Shown piece after piece: positions 27,105 to 37,779 of a stretch of DNA of 64,000 nt; the first letter of the stretch is position 1, and every line of letters begins with the position of its first letter. The notes below the pieces were generated by a model that saw nothing but the letters and a program-made list of their open reading frames with translations, searched no databases and had not been told where the DNA came from. Made by a program: the position numbers and the translations under genes. This DNA is from Gemella haemolysans ATCC 10379 (lineage in GTDB: Bacteria > Bacillota > Bacilli > Staphylococcales > Gemellaceae): the NCBI RefSeq assembly GCF_000173915.1, contig NZ_ACDZ02000013.1, positions 20,861 through 84,860 on the forward strand. The letters are read 5' to 3'.

Positions 27105-27141
27105 CGAAAAGAAGCCATTAATACGGCTTCTTTTTTCTTAA
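27105..27141. terminator. Bidirectional terminator after arsS
   Basis: AAGAAGCC/GGCTTCTT with an 8-nt loop is flanked by an A-tract and a T-tract. It serves arsS and the convergent small gene at 27143. Confidence 0.85.
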
Positions 27142-27142
27142 A

Positions 27143-27466
27143 CTATTTTTTAATTAATGTACCAATAATATTTCCAGCAATATCACTAAGTCCACTTCCA
27201 CTATTACTGGTAATATTAAACAACTCACTCATATCACTACTTAATGAATTTTCCTTAGAATATGATTCTAATACTTTATTAATCATCGGTCCCACAAGCG
27301 CTGATCCTGCACCTTGATTTAGTTGTTCTAATGCTTTGTTTAGAATATCACTAACAAATGATGGTGCTTGATTACCACCAATAATATTATTAATTAATTC
27401 TTTTATTTTGTCTTCTAATCCACTACTCCCTGAAGATAAAACATTTTCTAGTATATTTTTTAGCAT
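27143..27466 (-). CDS. Hypothetical Ser/Gly-rich helical protein
   Basis: This 107-residue protein has no signal peptide or membrane span. It alternates short amphipathic helices with Ser/Gly-rich turns (SSGSSGLEDKIKEL, LNQGAGSALVGPMINKVLE, NSGSGLSDIAGNIIGTLIKK). I do not recognise the family. The regular ~45-residue helical pattern might be an internal duplication (residues 1-50 and 55-105). A good GAGGTG site precedes the ATG. It converges on arsS and shares its terminator. Confidence 0.55.
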   Translation of the reverse strand: MLKNILENVLSSGSSGLEDKIKELINNIIGGNQAPSFVSDILNKALEQLNQGAGSALVGPMINKVLESYSKENSLSSDMSELFNITSNSGSGLSDIAGNIIGTLIKK

Positions 27467-27747
27467 ATTACACCTCTCTAATTAATTTATTCTAGTTTAT
27501 CATATGAAACATAAATGTACTATATATAATTCTTTTTCCTAAATTGTAAAGTTAAATACATAAAATTTCGTATCTATAATAAATACGGTTGATAATAAAT
27601 ATCAGCCGTATTTAAATTTATAAGAAACTAAAAAAGAATGTAAAATTTCCTTATAATTTAAGACAACAAACCGTTATTTAGATTTCTAGAATGTTTAATT
27701 CTCATGCCCGGACTTGACAAAGAGCCAATTTAGTATACAACTATACA
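27467..27747. other. Intergenic region with a strong palindrome
   Basis: The gap between the small helical protein gene and the adhesin terminator holds no supported gene. At about 27580-27614 lies a 14-bp inverted repeat AAATACGGTTGATA/TATCAGCCGTATTT around a 5-nt loop. It has no classic T-tract, so it may be an operator, an RNA hairpin or a small repeat. Confidence 0.5.
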
Positions 27748-27781
27748 AAAAAACCCTTGAAAAATATCAAGGGCTTTTTAC
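27748..27781 (-). terminator. Terminator of the giant adhesin gene
   Basis: On the minus strand the stem GCCCTTGATA/TTCAAGGGT is followed by seven T. Confidence 0.8.
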
Positions 27782-27811
27782 TATACTTAAAGATTTATTA
27801 TAAACTTTAAA

Positions 27812-30800
27812 TTAGTTTTTGTCGTTTTTACGACGTCTTGTTGCTGAAAGTAATCCACCTAGGATTCCTAATCCCAATCCTACTAATCCAGTACTAGTTT
27901 CAGTTGTACCTGTATTAGCTAAACGTTTTGTTGGTTCCACCGGTTTATTTGGTTCCACTGGTTTATTTGGTTCCACTGGTTTGTTTGGTTCCACCGGTTT
28001 GTTTGGTTCCACCGGTTTGTTTGGTTCCACTGGTTTGTTTGGTTCCACCGGTTTATTTGGTTCCACTGGTTTGTTTGGTTCCACCGGTTTATTTGGTTCC
28101 ACTGGTTTGTTTGGTTCCACCGGTTTGTTTGGTTCCACTGGTTTGTTTGGTTCCACTGGTTTTGTTGGTTCCATTGGTTTATTTGGTTCCACTGGTTTGT
28201 TTGGTTCCACTGGTTTGTTTGGTTCCACTGGTTTATTTGGTTCCACTGGTTTATTTGGTTCCACTGGTTTGTTTGGTTCCACTGGTTTATTTGGTTCCAC
28301 TGGTTTGTTTGGTTCCACTGGTTTGTTTGGTTCCACTGGTTTGTTTGGTTCCACTGGTTTGTTTGGTTCCACTGGTTTGTTTGGTTCCACTGGTTTGTTT
28401 GGTTCCACTGGTTTGTTTGGTTCCACTGGTTTGTTTGGTTCCACTGGTTTGTTTGGTTCCACTTCATATACATAAGTTACGTTTTGTGGTTCTTCTGTTA
28501 CTTTGCCATTTTCGTTTCCTTCTGTACGTGTTGGTACTAGGTTGTACACTTTTCCACTTGGCGTTGTAATCTTAGTTGGTTTCAACGCTTCTGTTGCTGT
28601 GTTGAAGTCTTTTCCTGTCGGTGCATCTTTTTCTGCGTCTTTAGGTATTTCGTACCCTTCAATTGAGTTTCCTTCAGTATCTTTGTAAGTTACTGTTACG
28701 TTACCTTTTGCTAATTCATATACATAAGTTACGTTTTGTGGTTCTTCTGTTACTTTTCCACTTTCATTTCCTTCTGTACGTGTTGGTACTAGGTTGTACA
28801 CTTTTCCACTTGGCGTTGTAATCTTAGTTGGTTTCAACGCTTCTGTTACAGTAGTGTACTCTTTTCCTGTTGGTGCATCTTTTTCTGCATCTTTAGGTGT
28901 TTCATATCCTTCAATTGAGTTACCTTCAGTATCTTTGTAAGTTACTGTTACATTACCTTTTGCTAATTCATATACATAAGTCACGTTTTGCGGATTTTCT
29001 GTTACTTTACCTTTTTCGTTTCCTTCTGTACGGGTTGGTACTAGGTTGTATACTTTTCCATCTTTCGTTGTAATCTTAGTTGGTTTCAACGCTTCCGTTA
29101 CAGTAGTGTACTCTTTTCCTGTTGGTGATTGTGTTTCAACATTCTTAGGTGTTTCATATCCTGGAATCTTGTTACCTTCAGTATCTTTATAAGTTACTGT
29201 TACGTTACCTTTTGCTAATTCATATACATAGGTCACGTTTTGTGGTGTTTCTGTTACTTTGCCATTTTCGTTTCCTTCTGTACGTGCTGGTACTAAGTTG
29301 TATACTTTTCCACTTGGCGTTGTAATCTTAGTTGGTTTCAATGTATCTATTGCTGTATTGAAGTCTTTTCCTGTTGGTGCATCTTTTTCTGCATCTTTTG
29401 GTGTTTCATAGCCTTCAATCTTATTACCTTCTGTATCTTTGTAAGTTACTGTTACATCACCTTTAACTAATTCATATACATAAGTCACGTTTTGTGGTTC
29501 TTCTGTTACTTTACCATTTTCGTTTCCTTCTGTACGTGTTGGTACTAGGTTATATACTTTTCCATCTGGTGTTGTAATCTTAGTTGGTTTCAATGCTTCT
29601 GTTGCTGTATTGAAGTCTTTTCCTGTTGGTGATTCTTTTTCTGCATCTTTTGGTGTTTCATATCCTTCAATTGTATTACCTTCAGTATCTTTGTAAGTTA
29701 CTGTTACGTCACCTTTTGCTAATTCATATACATATGTTACGTCTTGTGGTTCTTCTGTTACTTTTCCACTTTCATTTCCTTCTGTACGTGCTGGTACTAA
29801 GTTATATACTTTTCCACTTGGCGTTGTAATCTTAGTTGGTTTCAACGCTTCTGTTGCTGTATTGAAGTCTTTTCCTGTTGGTGCATCTTTTTCTGCATCT
29901 TTTGGTGTTTCATATCCTTCAATTGTATTACCTTCAGTATCTTTGTAACTTACTGTTACGTTACCATTTACTAACTCATATTGGTAAGTTACAGTGATTT
30001 CGTTTTCTTCTACTTTTCCAGACACTGGTTTAGATCCATCTAATAATCCTTCACGTTCAGTAATTAATCGATATACTTTACCGTCTGCTGTAGTAATCTT
30101 AGATGCTTTTTTGTCTGCAACATTGTAATCACTGTTAACACTTACATTTGTTACAGGTTTTAATCCATCAGTTGTTACAGTTTCAGTTGTATCACCAGGC
30201 ATTGTTGCAGTTCCGGCTAGTGGTTGACCATTTTTATCAACATATTTCACATTTACTGCTGATTTTTTCTCTTTGTAAACGAATGTTACAACTTTATCAG
30301 CTTCTGTTACTGTTCCTGTTTCTGGCTCTGAGGTATTGTATAATCCATTGTTTTCAGCTACAAGTTCATATACTTTTCCAACTGCTGTTGTGATCTTAGT
30401 CGCTTTTTTCTCAGCTACTTTATTATCGTAGCTTGTACCTAATTCTGCTTCAGTAACTGCTGTAACACCAGCTGCTGTTACAGTTTCAGTTGTATCACCA
30501 GGCATTGTTGCAATTCCTGCTAGTGGAGCTCCTGTTTCATCTACATATTTAACAAGTACATTTCCTTTAACTTCTTCATAAACATAGGTTACTTCAAGAG
30601 TTTTTCCTGATACTACTTGTCCAGTTGCAGCTCCAACATTTTCTCCGTTTGTTACAACTGCTTCAACAGAGTAAGTTGCATTAGTTGTAGTAGTACCTTC
30701 TTTTGTAACTAGTTTATATTTTTTGTTGTTAAATTCAATTGTTGCTGGTTTTTCATCATTTTCAGTTGCATTATATGCTGTTCCTACTTTAACATTTGTA

Positions 30801-33800
30801 GAATCTTGTACAGATTTTTTGATTTCAGTTCCATCAGTATTAATGTATTTGATCACTACTGAACCTGCTTTTTCGTAAACATAAGTAACTTCTTTTGTTT
30901 TACCTTCTTCTACAGTTCCAGTAACTGATGCTGAATCAGCTTTTACTCCATTGTTTGAAGTTATTAAGTAATATACTTCTCCAGTTGCTGTTGTAATCTT
31001 ATTCGGTTTATTAACTGAAGTGCCTGCATCATAATTTGTACCATTTGATACATCTGTAGCATTTGCAACAGCTAATCCTTTTTCTTCTACTGTAGTTGGA
31101 GTTGTTGCATCATCGAATGTTAATGCACCTGTTAATTTAGTACCATCTGATAATTCATATTTAGTCACTACACTTCCTAGTAACTCATATTGATAAGTAA
31201 CTATAATTTCGTTTTCTTCTACTTTACCAGTTGCTGGTTTAGAACCTGCTTGTAAACCATTTCTATCAGCAATTAGTCGGTAAACTTTACCATCTTCAGT
31301 TGTAATCTTCGTAGCTTTTTTACTTGTAACATCATAGTCTGATTTAATACTTGCATCTGTTACAGGTTTTAATCCATCAGCCGTTACTATTTCAGTTGTA
31401 TCGCCAGGCATTGTTGCAGTTCCTGCGATTGGACGACCTTGACTATCTACATATTTAACAGTTACACCAGATTTTTTCTCTTTATAAACGTAAGTTACTT
31501 CTAATGTTTCAGCTTTTACTCGTCCAGTTACTGCTGCAGAATCATTCTTAAGTCCTGTTGCATCATATTGAACTTCACCTTCAGTTTTTGCTTCAGTTAC
31601 TAGTTCAAAGATTTTACCTTCAGACGTTGTAATTTTAGCTGGTTTATTGGTTGCATCAGTTACATTATATTGTGTTCCTGTAGTTACATTATCTTTATCA
31701 GTACGGTCATCTTTAATCTTATTACCTTCTGTATCAATATAATGAACAACTACGCTTCCTTTTTTCAACTCATAAATATACGTAATTTCTTTATTTCCTT
31801 CAGCAACCGTACCAGTTGGTTCTGCTTTTGTAGCTTGGTTCACATTAGTTCTTACACCATTAGCATCATATTGAACATTTCCTTCTGTCTTAGCTACCGT
31901 TACTAATTCGTAAATCTTACCATCATTTGTTTCATAACGAGTTGGTTTATTTTCTGAAGTTGTAGTATCGTACGCTTCACCAGTTGGAACATTATCCTTA
32001 ATAACCTTATCTGCTAATCCGAATCCTCTTCCATTGGTATCTTGATACTTCACTCTTACAGTACCTTTGGCTAATTCATATACATAAGTAATCTCTGTAG
32101 TTCCCTCTACTAAATTACCGTAATCTCTTGGTGTGTTTGGTTTCACTCTTCTCAAGTTATAGATTTTTCCATCTTCCAATGTAATTTTATCAGGTCTGAA
32201 TTTTTCTCTTTTCTCACCTTGAAGAGCACCCATACTAAAACTTGATTTATTAGGTCCTGTAAGCTCTGTACCATCAACATCCGTAGCATTTTTTAATTTT
32301 TGTTCTGATACATAAGCCTGTTTAGCTTTAATGACATTACCTTCTGTATCTTCGTAATTGATATTAATAGAACCTTTTCTAGCTTCATAAAGAACTGTAT
32401 ATTCTTTATTTTCAATAATTTCTCTTGATAAAGTTACGGTTACAGGTGTGTCTTGACCAGCCGGAGTATAAATAATATCCATTGTAAATGCTTCAGTTAC
32501 TGGTCTAATAACAGCATCTTTCTTATTACTAATTGCAGGTAAAGTTGTACTGTTACCATTACTATCTTTCGCAACAGTTGTAACACTTTGACCAAATTCT
32601 CTCTTATCTTTAGAAATCGTTACTTCACCACTACTTGCATTTAAAGTAAGGTTAGTGTCTGTTGTAGTCCATCTATTTCCTTCTTTAGTAACGATAGAAG
32701 TAATTGGTTCTTTTTGACCTTTAGGAATATACGTAATTTCTAATCGTGTAGTTTCTGAAGCTAATGGAGAAATCACTTTATTACCAGCATCATCTGTTGA
32801 AGAAACATTTGTTAATGTATTATTTGAATCTTTTGTCACTACAGAAATTCCTGTTCCAGCTTTTACCTTATCAGCTGCAATCGTTACTTTTCCTGTAACT
32901 GGATCTACTTGAATATCCTCATTTGTAGATTTCCATGTAACAGTTGGTTCTTTTTCTACATTTTTAATTGTTTCATCATCTTTTCTACCAACTAAAGTAT
33001 ACTCATTATTACCAGTTGGAGAAACTTCAGTCGGCCAATCAAGAGGAGAATTATAAACTCTTTGCCATGGTCCATAGATTTTCTCTCCAGTTCTTGGTCC
33101 TTCTTTAATCGTATAAACAACACGTTTAGCTGGACGTGTAAATGTTCTCTGAGGGAAAATGACATTTCCTTCATTATCTTTTTCTACATAATTAATTGTA
33201 CGAGTTACATCTTTACGTTCTTCTTTACGATCAGCTTCTACATAAACATAAATTACTTTTTTCGTTTGTTGTTTTTCATACGTTCCGCTTGTTGCATCTG
33301 ATTCTGCATGGACATTACTATAGATATAAGCTTTTCCATCATTTGCTCTATCAATGATACCGTATGATGAAGTAGTATATGGATCGTTTTGGAATCCTTT
33401 ATCGGCAGTTTCAGACATAATATCATTACCTGATAAATTAACGTGTCTTACTTTTAATTTACCACGTTGATCTTCTGTTATTAATCCTACTTTATTAGAT
33501 TCTAACCATGAATTTCTACCATCTTTCAACCAAACTTGTGATTGACCTTCAACTAAGTTAGGGTTGTCTTCGTGTACATGGACATCGAAACTCGTTTGGA
33601 ATTTTTCTCCTTTGTGAAGAATATACTCTCTATCGAATACATACTTAACTGCAGTAACCGTACTCCAATCCGTAATTTGATCTGCAGTTACGTATTGTGC
33701 TGTAGTTTTTTCAGCATTTGTTCCTTTAGAAGTTGTATATACCACATGATAATCAGCTGTAGATGGGATAGGGCCTTTTAGACTTGTTTCTGCTACTTTA

Positions 33801-36800
33801 TGAGGTTCAGCATAATTTTTAGGAATTTCAACCATCACTTCTTTTAATACTGCTGGTGCATCAGCAGCATTTACTACAGATGGGTTAAGAACAACATCTT
33901 CACCATTTTTAACGTTGATAATTCCCATTACTCCAACTTCATTTTTCTTCGCAATGGTTAATTGAGTATAGTATTCCGATGCCACTTTTAATGTTACATC
34001 TGTAGTTGCTTTGACAACTTGTCTTCCAGGTTCATGACCTTCTAGAATATCGGCACTTAAACTTGGATCTTTACCTACTAAACGTTGTGATTCTTTGTCC
34101 CATACTAAGTATGAATCAATATGATACGTACCGTTTTCTGCTTGACCATTATTGACTACTTCAAATGTTAAGGCAACTGGTCCATCATTGTTCAATTGGT
34201 TTAAGTTTAAGTCAACAGACTTCAATCCTAAATCTTTTGCTTTAAAGATATAAGCTGTCTTTCCAGTTCCTTTATAGTCTTTTATAATTTTATCTGGGTT
34301 AATGACTTCCGTATCTTTTACTACCTCTTCATAATCTCCCGCACTGTAGTTTGCTCTACCTTGTGTCGAGAATTTATTTGAAAACATTTTATTATCCATC
34401 GGCATACGGAAATTCGTCAATGGAAGTGTAGAGTCTGCAACTAACATAACTGTCGCGTTTTGAATCTTCTCATCTAAATCTTCTGAATTTAGTACTTTTT
34501 TCCCATCTACTGTCTTAATAGCATTATTATAATACTCAGGTGCTGTATAACGAACCATAAATGGTACGATTTGGTTACGAGTAATATTATCTTTATTGCT
34601 TCCTCGGTTCGCATCATAACTTTCTCCCCATGTAGCACCAAATGGTAAAACTGGGCTAATACCTAATCCTGCTGTGAAGCGTTCTTTTGTATGAACTGCT
34701 GTATTATAATTATTTTTCTTAGCTGTTGCAGGATAAGTCATTGTTGTAGCAGCTTCTAATGAATTTCCTTGAGTTGATAAGCTAACTTCAATATTATTTT
34801 CATGACGTGTGATACTATCGTCAGCTGCCATTTCTTGCCAATTAGCCATCGTCGTTCTAACCGTAGATCTGAATCCTAATGGAACGTAGTTATCGCCAGC
34901 TTCGATAAATTTATCAGCAATATCTGGATGTTCTAATACTAAACGTGTGAATTGTTTTGATTTATCAATTTCAACTTCTTCATATAATTGATTAGCTGTT
35001 GACATTTCTTTTAACTCTTCACGAGTTCCATCTGCTTTTACCCCATATAATTTAAATGGTTTTGCAAAAGTATAATTAAAGCTTTGTTTACTTGTTTCTG
35101 AATTATTATAATATTCAAGTTTAGTTGTTCCATCTTTTTGAATAACATTTGCATGTGTTTCAGTTAGTTGGAAGTGAGTAAAGTAAGTATTTGGTTTATC
35201 TGTTGGAACAGAATATACAAAATAATTATTATCTAGTTTATCTCCATTACCTTTTAACGCTCTTGGTGTCAATGCACCGTTTTTATCTCTTAATGGACCT
35301 GGATTGTAAGCATAATGAACATTAAATTCATCAGTATCACTCTGATTAGAGAATAAACGCTGTTTATTTGGTGTAGTAACACCAGTAGCCATACGTTCAC
35401 CCGGGATAGGTGCTGGACGATCATCACCAATCAAGAATTTTAATTGATTATTTAAAGCTTCTGATGTCGCTAATACTTGGGTATAAGTAGAACCATCTGG
35501 ACGATGACCAATTGCCTTGTATTCAATATCAACTTTTTTACCACCATTAGAACTTAAATACTCTTCCATTTTTTGTGGATTATCAAAATACCCTTCTTTT
35601 ACACGGAAGACTGGACCATTATTACCTTTGTTTAAACCAACCCTAGTAGGTCTCTTATATGCATCTACAGAAGTTTTATCGTAATTTAACTTAGCAACAT
35701 TTCCTTCTAACGTCCAATAATGGTTTGTTTCAACTGTTGGAACTAATTCTAGGAATTCTGGAATACCTGTAATTGTATAATCTACATCTGTTAGTCGACC
35801 GTTCCCATTTTTATCACCTACATCTGTACCTTGTAAAAATTCTTTTCCTCTATCATATGTAATAAATGGCAGAGTAAAAGTATTCCCCTTAATTGGACTA
35901 AATGTTCCATCGGAATTTTTAGTTCCAACAATTAATTCTCTATCATAGTATCCTGGAACATAATCAAAAAGATTTTTATTTTCTTTTTTATCAGATTCTT
36001 TATAAAGAATTTGAGATAGATATTCATATTTAGCTGTAGCAGTTGTTGTAGAAATTAGCTCGTCTCCATTATAAAATTCTGCTCTAGCAATAGTTGTATC
36101 ACCAGCTGACGGACTCTTATCAATTGAAGAACTGATTTGTTGTTCAATATTAATTTGACCTACAGTACCACCAGTAATCGTGTTCAGATTAATTTCATAA
36201 ATAAAGTTATTTTCATCTGAAAGATCTTTTGGACTTCCACTTGCTAACGCTGAGTTAGAAAGTGATGGTTTCACATCTGAATTCAAATGATTTTTAGGAA
36301 TAATATAACGAATTTTACCATTTTTAATTGGTGTTGCAGATGAACTTGAAAAACCTAATTGTAATTTCAATACACGTTTTCCATCTCCATTACTTACTAC
36401 CGGAACCGTATCTTCACTTATATTTTTACTTACACCATTAGAATCTAAGAATGTTAAATGTCCATAAAGTGCATCATTACTTACACTAGCACCTGCACGT
36501 AAATCTTCCTTAGGAATTTCTTTTCCATTACGAACGTCTCTTTTACCACTCATGAATCTAGTAATTACATTCATAACAGAATTACGACTTTTTGTAGCTC
36601 GTTTAAATAAGTCATCTAATTCAGCTTTTGTTAGAGATGAATTATCTAAAGAAGCATTTGCATCTTTAATTACTGTTTTTGCCTCTTCAACTACTTTTCT
36701 ATCATCTGCTGAAGTTAATCCTCTTGCATTAAAAACTGCCTTTGATAATTCCTCAGTAACCTTTTTTAATTCTTCTGAATTTATAGATTTTTCTACTGAT

Positions 36801-37426
36801 TTTTCTTTTGAATTATCAACTTCTTGTTTCGATATTTCGATTTTATTATCATCTTTTACTTCTGCCTTAATAGATTTCAAGATTGCCACATAAGAACTTA
36901 TTTCTCGTACTTTTTTATCTACTTCTACTTGTGTTGGATTATTTTCTATTAGAACTTCCACAGATTCAAGTTTTTTTGTTGCTTCATCAATTATTGATTG
37001 TTGCTTAGAGTTATTTTTAATTCTTTCTAACTGAACTTTCAACTCTTCAATTTTTTGTAGCAATAAAGTTTTATCGGCTTCTTGTTGTGTTTTTTCACTA
37101 TCTTGCTCTTTTTTACTAGTTTGTGAATTCAACTTCTCTGCTACTGCTTCCGCAACTTTCTCACGTGTGTTTTCTATTTTCTTCTCAACAGGTTTGACTT
37201 CAACCGAAGTTTCTGTAGACGCGTTTAATTCCTTAGAATTGTCTACCTTATTATTACCGTTAGTCTGAACAGAACTATCACTAGCCTCTGCAGCTCCAGC
37301 ACCAAAGAATAAACCTACTCCAATAAGAACACTCACCGCTCCCGCTTTGAATTTTTTTATGGAGTACGTCTCTACTTTTTCTGCTTGACGTTCATATTGT
37401 TTTTTTAGGTTATTTTTTCCTATCAT
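27812..37426 (-). CDS. Giant YSIRK/MucBP repeat surface adhesin with a LANTG sorting signal
   Basis: This predicted wall protein has about 3,204 residues. Order: YSIRK-type export signal ([16 protein letters not shown]) with cleavage after GAAEAS; helical Lys/Glu-rich region (about 60-320); a large non-repetitive beta-rich region (about 320-1550) that may bind host ligand; two domains with VTWKSTNxxIxVDPxTGKVTI-like pattern (about 1590-1750); eight divergent MucBP-like domains; six near-identical 84-residue MucBP domains; about 30 VEPNKP hexapeptides; and a C-terminal sortase signal reading LANTG, a hydrophobic span and RRRKNDKN. MucBP domains bind mucin or glycans in relatives. The frame opens at 37456, but ATG 37426 has AGGAAG before it and is preferred. 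Confidence 0.9.
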   Translation of the reverse strand: MIGKNNLKKQYERQAEKVETYSIKKFKAGAVSVLIGVGLFFGAGAAEASDSSVQTNGNNKVDNSKELNASTETSVEVKPVEKKIENTREKVAEAVAEKLNSQTSKKEQDSEKTQQEADKTLLLQKIEELKVQLERIKNNSKQQSIIDEATKKLESVEVLIENNPTQVEVDKKVREISSYVAILKSIKAEVKDDNKIEISKQEVDNSKEKSVEKSINSEELKKVTEELSKAVFNARGLTSADDRKVVEEAKTVIKDANASLDNSSLTKAELDDLFKRATKSRNSVMNVITRFMSGKRDVRNGKEIPKEDLRAGASVSNDALYGHLTFLDSNGVSKNISEDTVPVVSNGDGKRVLKLQLGFSSSSATPIKNGKIRYIIPKNHLNSDVKPSLSNSALASGSPKDLSDENNFIYEINLNTITGGTVGQINIEQQISSSIDKSPSAGDTTIARAEFYNGDELISTTTATAKYEYLSQILYKESDKKENKNLFDYVPGYYDRELIVGTKNSDGTFSPIKGNTFTLPFITYDRGKEFLQGTDVGDKNGNGRLTDVDYTITGIPEFLELVPTVETNHYWTLEGNVAKLNYDKTSVDAYKRPTRVGLNKGNNGPVFRVKEGYFDNPQKMEEYLSSNGGKKVDIEYKAIGHRPDGSTYTQVLATSEALNNQLKFLIGDDRPAPIPGERMATGVTTPNKQRLFSNQSDTDEFNVHYAYNPGPLRDKNGALTPRALKGNGDKLDNNYFVYSVPTDKPNTYFTHFQLTETHANVIQKDGTTKLEYYNNSETSKQSFNYTFAKPFKLYGVKADGTREELKEMSTANQLYEEVEIDKSKQFTRLVLEHPDIADKFIEAGDNYVPLGFRSTVRTTMANWQEMAADDSITRHENNIEVSLSTQGNSLEAATTMTYPATAKKNNYNTAVHTKERFTAGLGISPVLPFGATWGESYDANRGSNKDNITRNQIVPFMVRYTAPEYYNNAIKTVDGKKVLNSEDLDEKIQNATVMLVADSTLPLTNFRMPMDNKMFSNKFSTQGRANYSAGDYEEVVKDTEVINPDKIIKDYKGTGKTAYIFKAKDLGLKSVDLNLNQLNNDGPVALTFEVVNNGQAENGTYHIDSYLVWDKESQRLVGKDPSLSADILEGHEPGRQVVKATTDVTLKVASEYYTQLTIAKKNEVGVMGIINVKNGEDVVLNPSVVNAADAPAVLKEVMVEIPKNYAEPHKVAETSLKGPIPSTADYHVVYTTSKGTNAEKTTAQYVTADQITDWSTVTAVKYVFDREYILHKGEKFQTSFDVHVHEDNPNLVEGQSQVWLKDGRNSWLESNKVGLITEDQRGKLKVRHVNLSGNDIMSETADKGFQNDPYTTSSYGIIDRANDGKAYIYSNVHAESDATSGTYEKQQTKKVIYVYVEADRKEERKDVTRTINYVEKDNEGNVIFPQRTFTRPAKRVVYTIKEGPRTGEKIYGPWQRVYNSPLDWPTEVSPTGNNEYTLVGRKDDETIKNVEKEPTVTWKSTNEDIQVDPVTGKVTIAADKVKAGTGISVVTKDSNNTLTNVSSTDDAGNKVISPLASETTRLEITYIPKGQKEPITSIVTKEGNRWTTTDTNLTLNASSGEVTISKDKREFGQSVTTVAKDSNGNSTTLPAISNKKDAVIRPVTEAFTMDIIYTPAGQDTPVTVTLSREIIENKEYTVLYEARKGSININYEDTEGNVIKAKQAYVSEQKLKNATDVDGTELTGPNKSSFSMGALQGEKREKFRPDKITLEDGKIYNLRRVKPNTPRDYGNLVEGTTEITYVYELAKGTVRVKYQDTNGRGFGLADKVIKDNVPTGEAYDTTTSENKPTRYETNDGKIYELVTVAKTEGNVQYDANGVRTNVNQATKAEPTGTVAEGNKEITYIYELKKGSVVVHYIDTEGNKIKDDRTDKDNVTTGTQYNVTDATNKPAKITTSEGKIFELVTEAKTEGEVQYDATGLKNDSAAVTGRVKAETLEVTYVYKEKKSGVTVKYVDSQGRPIAGTATMPGDTTEIVTADGLKPVTDASIKSDYDVTSKKATKITTEDGKVYRLIADRNGLQAGSKPATGKVEENEIIVTYQYELLGSVVTKYELSDGTKLTGALTFDDATTPTTVEEKGLAVANATDVSNGTNYDAGTSVNKPNKITTATGEVYYLITSNNGVKADSASVTGTVEEGKTKEVTYVYEKAGSVVIKYINTDGTEIKKSVQDSTNVKVGTAYNATENDEKPATIEFNNKKYKLVTKEGTTTTNATYSVEAVVTNGENVGAATGQVVSGKTLEVTYVYEEVKGNVLVKYVDETGAPLAGIATMPGDTTETVTAAGVTAVTEAELGTSYDNKVAEKKATKITTAVGKVYELVAENNGLYNTSEPETGTVTEADKVVTFVYKEKKSAVNVKYVDKNGQPLAGTATMPGDTTETVTTDGLKPVTNVSVNSDYNVADKKASKITTADGKVYRLITEREGLLDGSKPVSGKVEENEITVTYQYELVNGNVTVSYKDTEGNTIEGYETPKDAEKDAPTGKDFNTATEALKPTKITTPSGKVYNLVPARTEGNESGKVTEEPQDVTYVYELAKGDVTVTYKDTEGNTIEGYETPKDAEKESPTGKDFNTATEALKPTKITTPDGKVYNLVPTRTEGNENGKVTEEPQNVTYVYELVKGDVTVTYKDTEGNKIEGYETPKDAEKDAPTGKDFNTAIDTLKPTKITTPSGKVYNLVPARTEGNENGKVTETPQNVTYVYELAKGNVTVTYKDTEGNKIPGYETPKNVETQSPTGKEYTTVTEALKPTKITTKDGKVYNLVPTRTEGNEKGKVTENPQNVTYVYELAKGNVTVTYKDTEGNSIEGYETPKDAEKDAPTGKEYTTVTEALKPTKITTPSGKVYNLVPTRTEGNESGKVTEEPQNVTYVYELAKGNVTVTYKDTEGNSIEGYEIPKDAEKDAPTGKDFNTATEALKPTKITTPSGKVYNLVPTRTEGNENGKVTEEPQNVTYVYEVEPNKPVEPNKPVEPNKPVEPNKPVEPNKPVEPNKPVEPNKPVEPNKPVEPNKPVEPNKPVEPNKPVEPNKPVEPNKPVEPNKPVEPNKPVEPNKPMEPTKPVEPNKPVEPNKPVEPNKPVEPNKPVEPNKPVEPNKPVEPNKPVEPNKPVEPNKPVEPNKPVEPNKPVEPNKPVEPTKRLANTGTTETSTGLVGLGLGILGGLLSATRRRKNDKN
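27931..28462 (-). repeat. 18-bp tandem repeat array encoding VEPNKP hexapeptides
   Basis: About 30 head-to-tail 18-bp units (GGTTCCACTGGTTTGTTT on the plus strand) carry a few synonymous variants (CCACCGG, TTTATTT). One interrupted unit near 28160 encodes MEPTKP. Units encode a Pro/Lys/Glu-rich wall-spanning rod just before the sorting signal. All six frames stay open through most of it as a by-product of the repeat. Confidence 0.95.
28463..29975 (-). repeat. Six 252-bp near-identical MucBP-coding repeats
   Basis: The spacing of the conserved TTCATATACATA start (28463, about 28716, 28967, 29219, 29472, 29725) gives a 252-bp period. Copies differ mainly at scattered synonymous or conservative positions (for example NTIEG/NKIPG, DAPTG/QSPTG). 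This homogeneity contrasts with the divergent MucBP domains at 29980-32400 and points to recent expansion or gene conversion. Confidence 0.9.
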
Positions 37427-37456
37427 CTTTTTCTTCCTACTTTCTATGAAACTCAT

Positions 37457-37731
37457 AAATTTAAACCAATTCTATTTATATATAAAAATATTTTATCACA
37501 AAAATTTCATATTATGAAACTATTGAACCTGATTTATTTTATTTTACTTTAATTATTTACTTTAACTGTTTACTTTTATAACTGAGCTTAAGAAAAATCT
37601 TCCGGAGTCACCTTTATAATTTTTTTCATATTTTCAATAAATTTTTTAATAAGTATTTTTTATATTAATTTTTTATGTATAATTTACTCTTTCTACACTC
37701 ATTTTACAATTATAGTTTTTTTCATCATACT
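37457..37731. other. Adhesin upstream region with a 15-bp palindrome
   Basis: This is AT-rich and non-coding. On the minus strand a -10-like TAAAAT lies near 37490. Just upstream, the perfect palindrome TTTCATA-T-TATGAAA (37505-37519) sits in the promoter spacer or -35 area, a plausible repressor site. No clear -35 hexamer is seen. Confidence 0.45.
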
Positions 37732-37771
37732 AAAAAAAGACCCAAAACCAAGTTTTCTTAGTTTTGGATCT
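37732..37771 (-). terminator. secDF terminator
   Basis: On the minus strand GATCCAAAACTAAG/CTTGGTTTTGGGTC is followed by TTTTTTT. Confidence 0.85.
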
Positions 37772-37779
37772 ATATATTT

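Noticed and set aside
27012..27317. A 101-codon plus frame after arsS
   Set aside because: It runs through the SECIS and terminator and then antisense through the small helical protein gene.
27931..28462. CRISPR-like direct repeats
   Set aside because: The units are head-to-tail with no spacers and lie in frame in the adhesin.
27819..28569. Long open frames on both strands over the VEPNKP array, encoding repeats such as GLFGST or NQWNQT
   Set aside because: They follow from an 18-bp repeat without stop codons in any frame. They lack ribosome-binding sites and end where the repeat ends.
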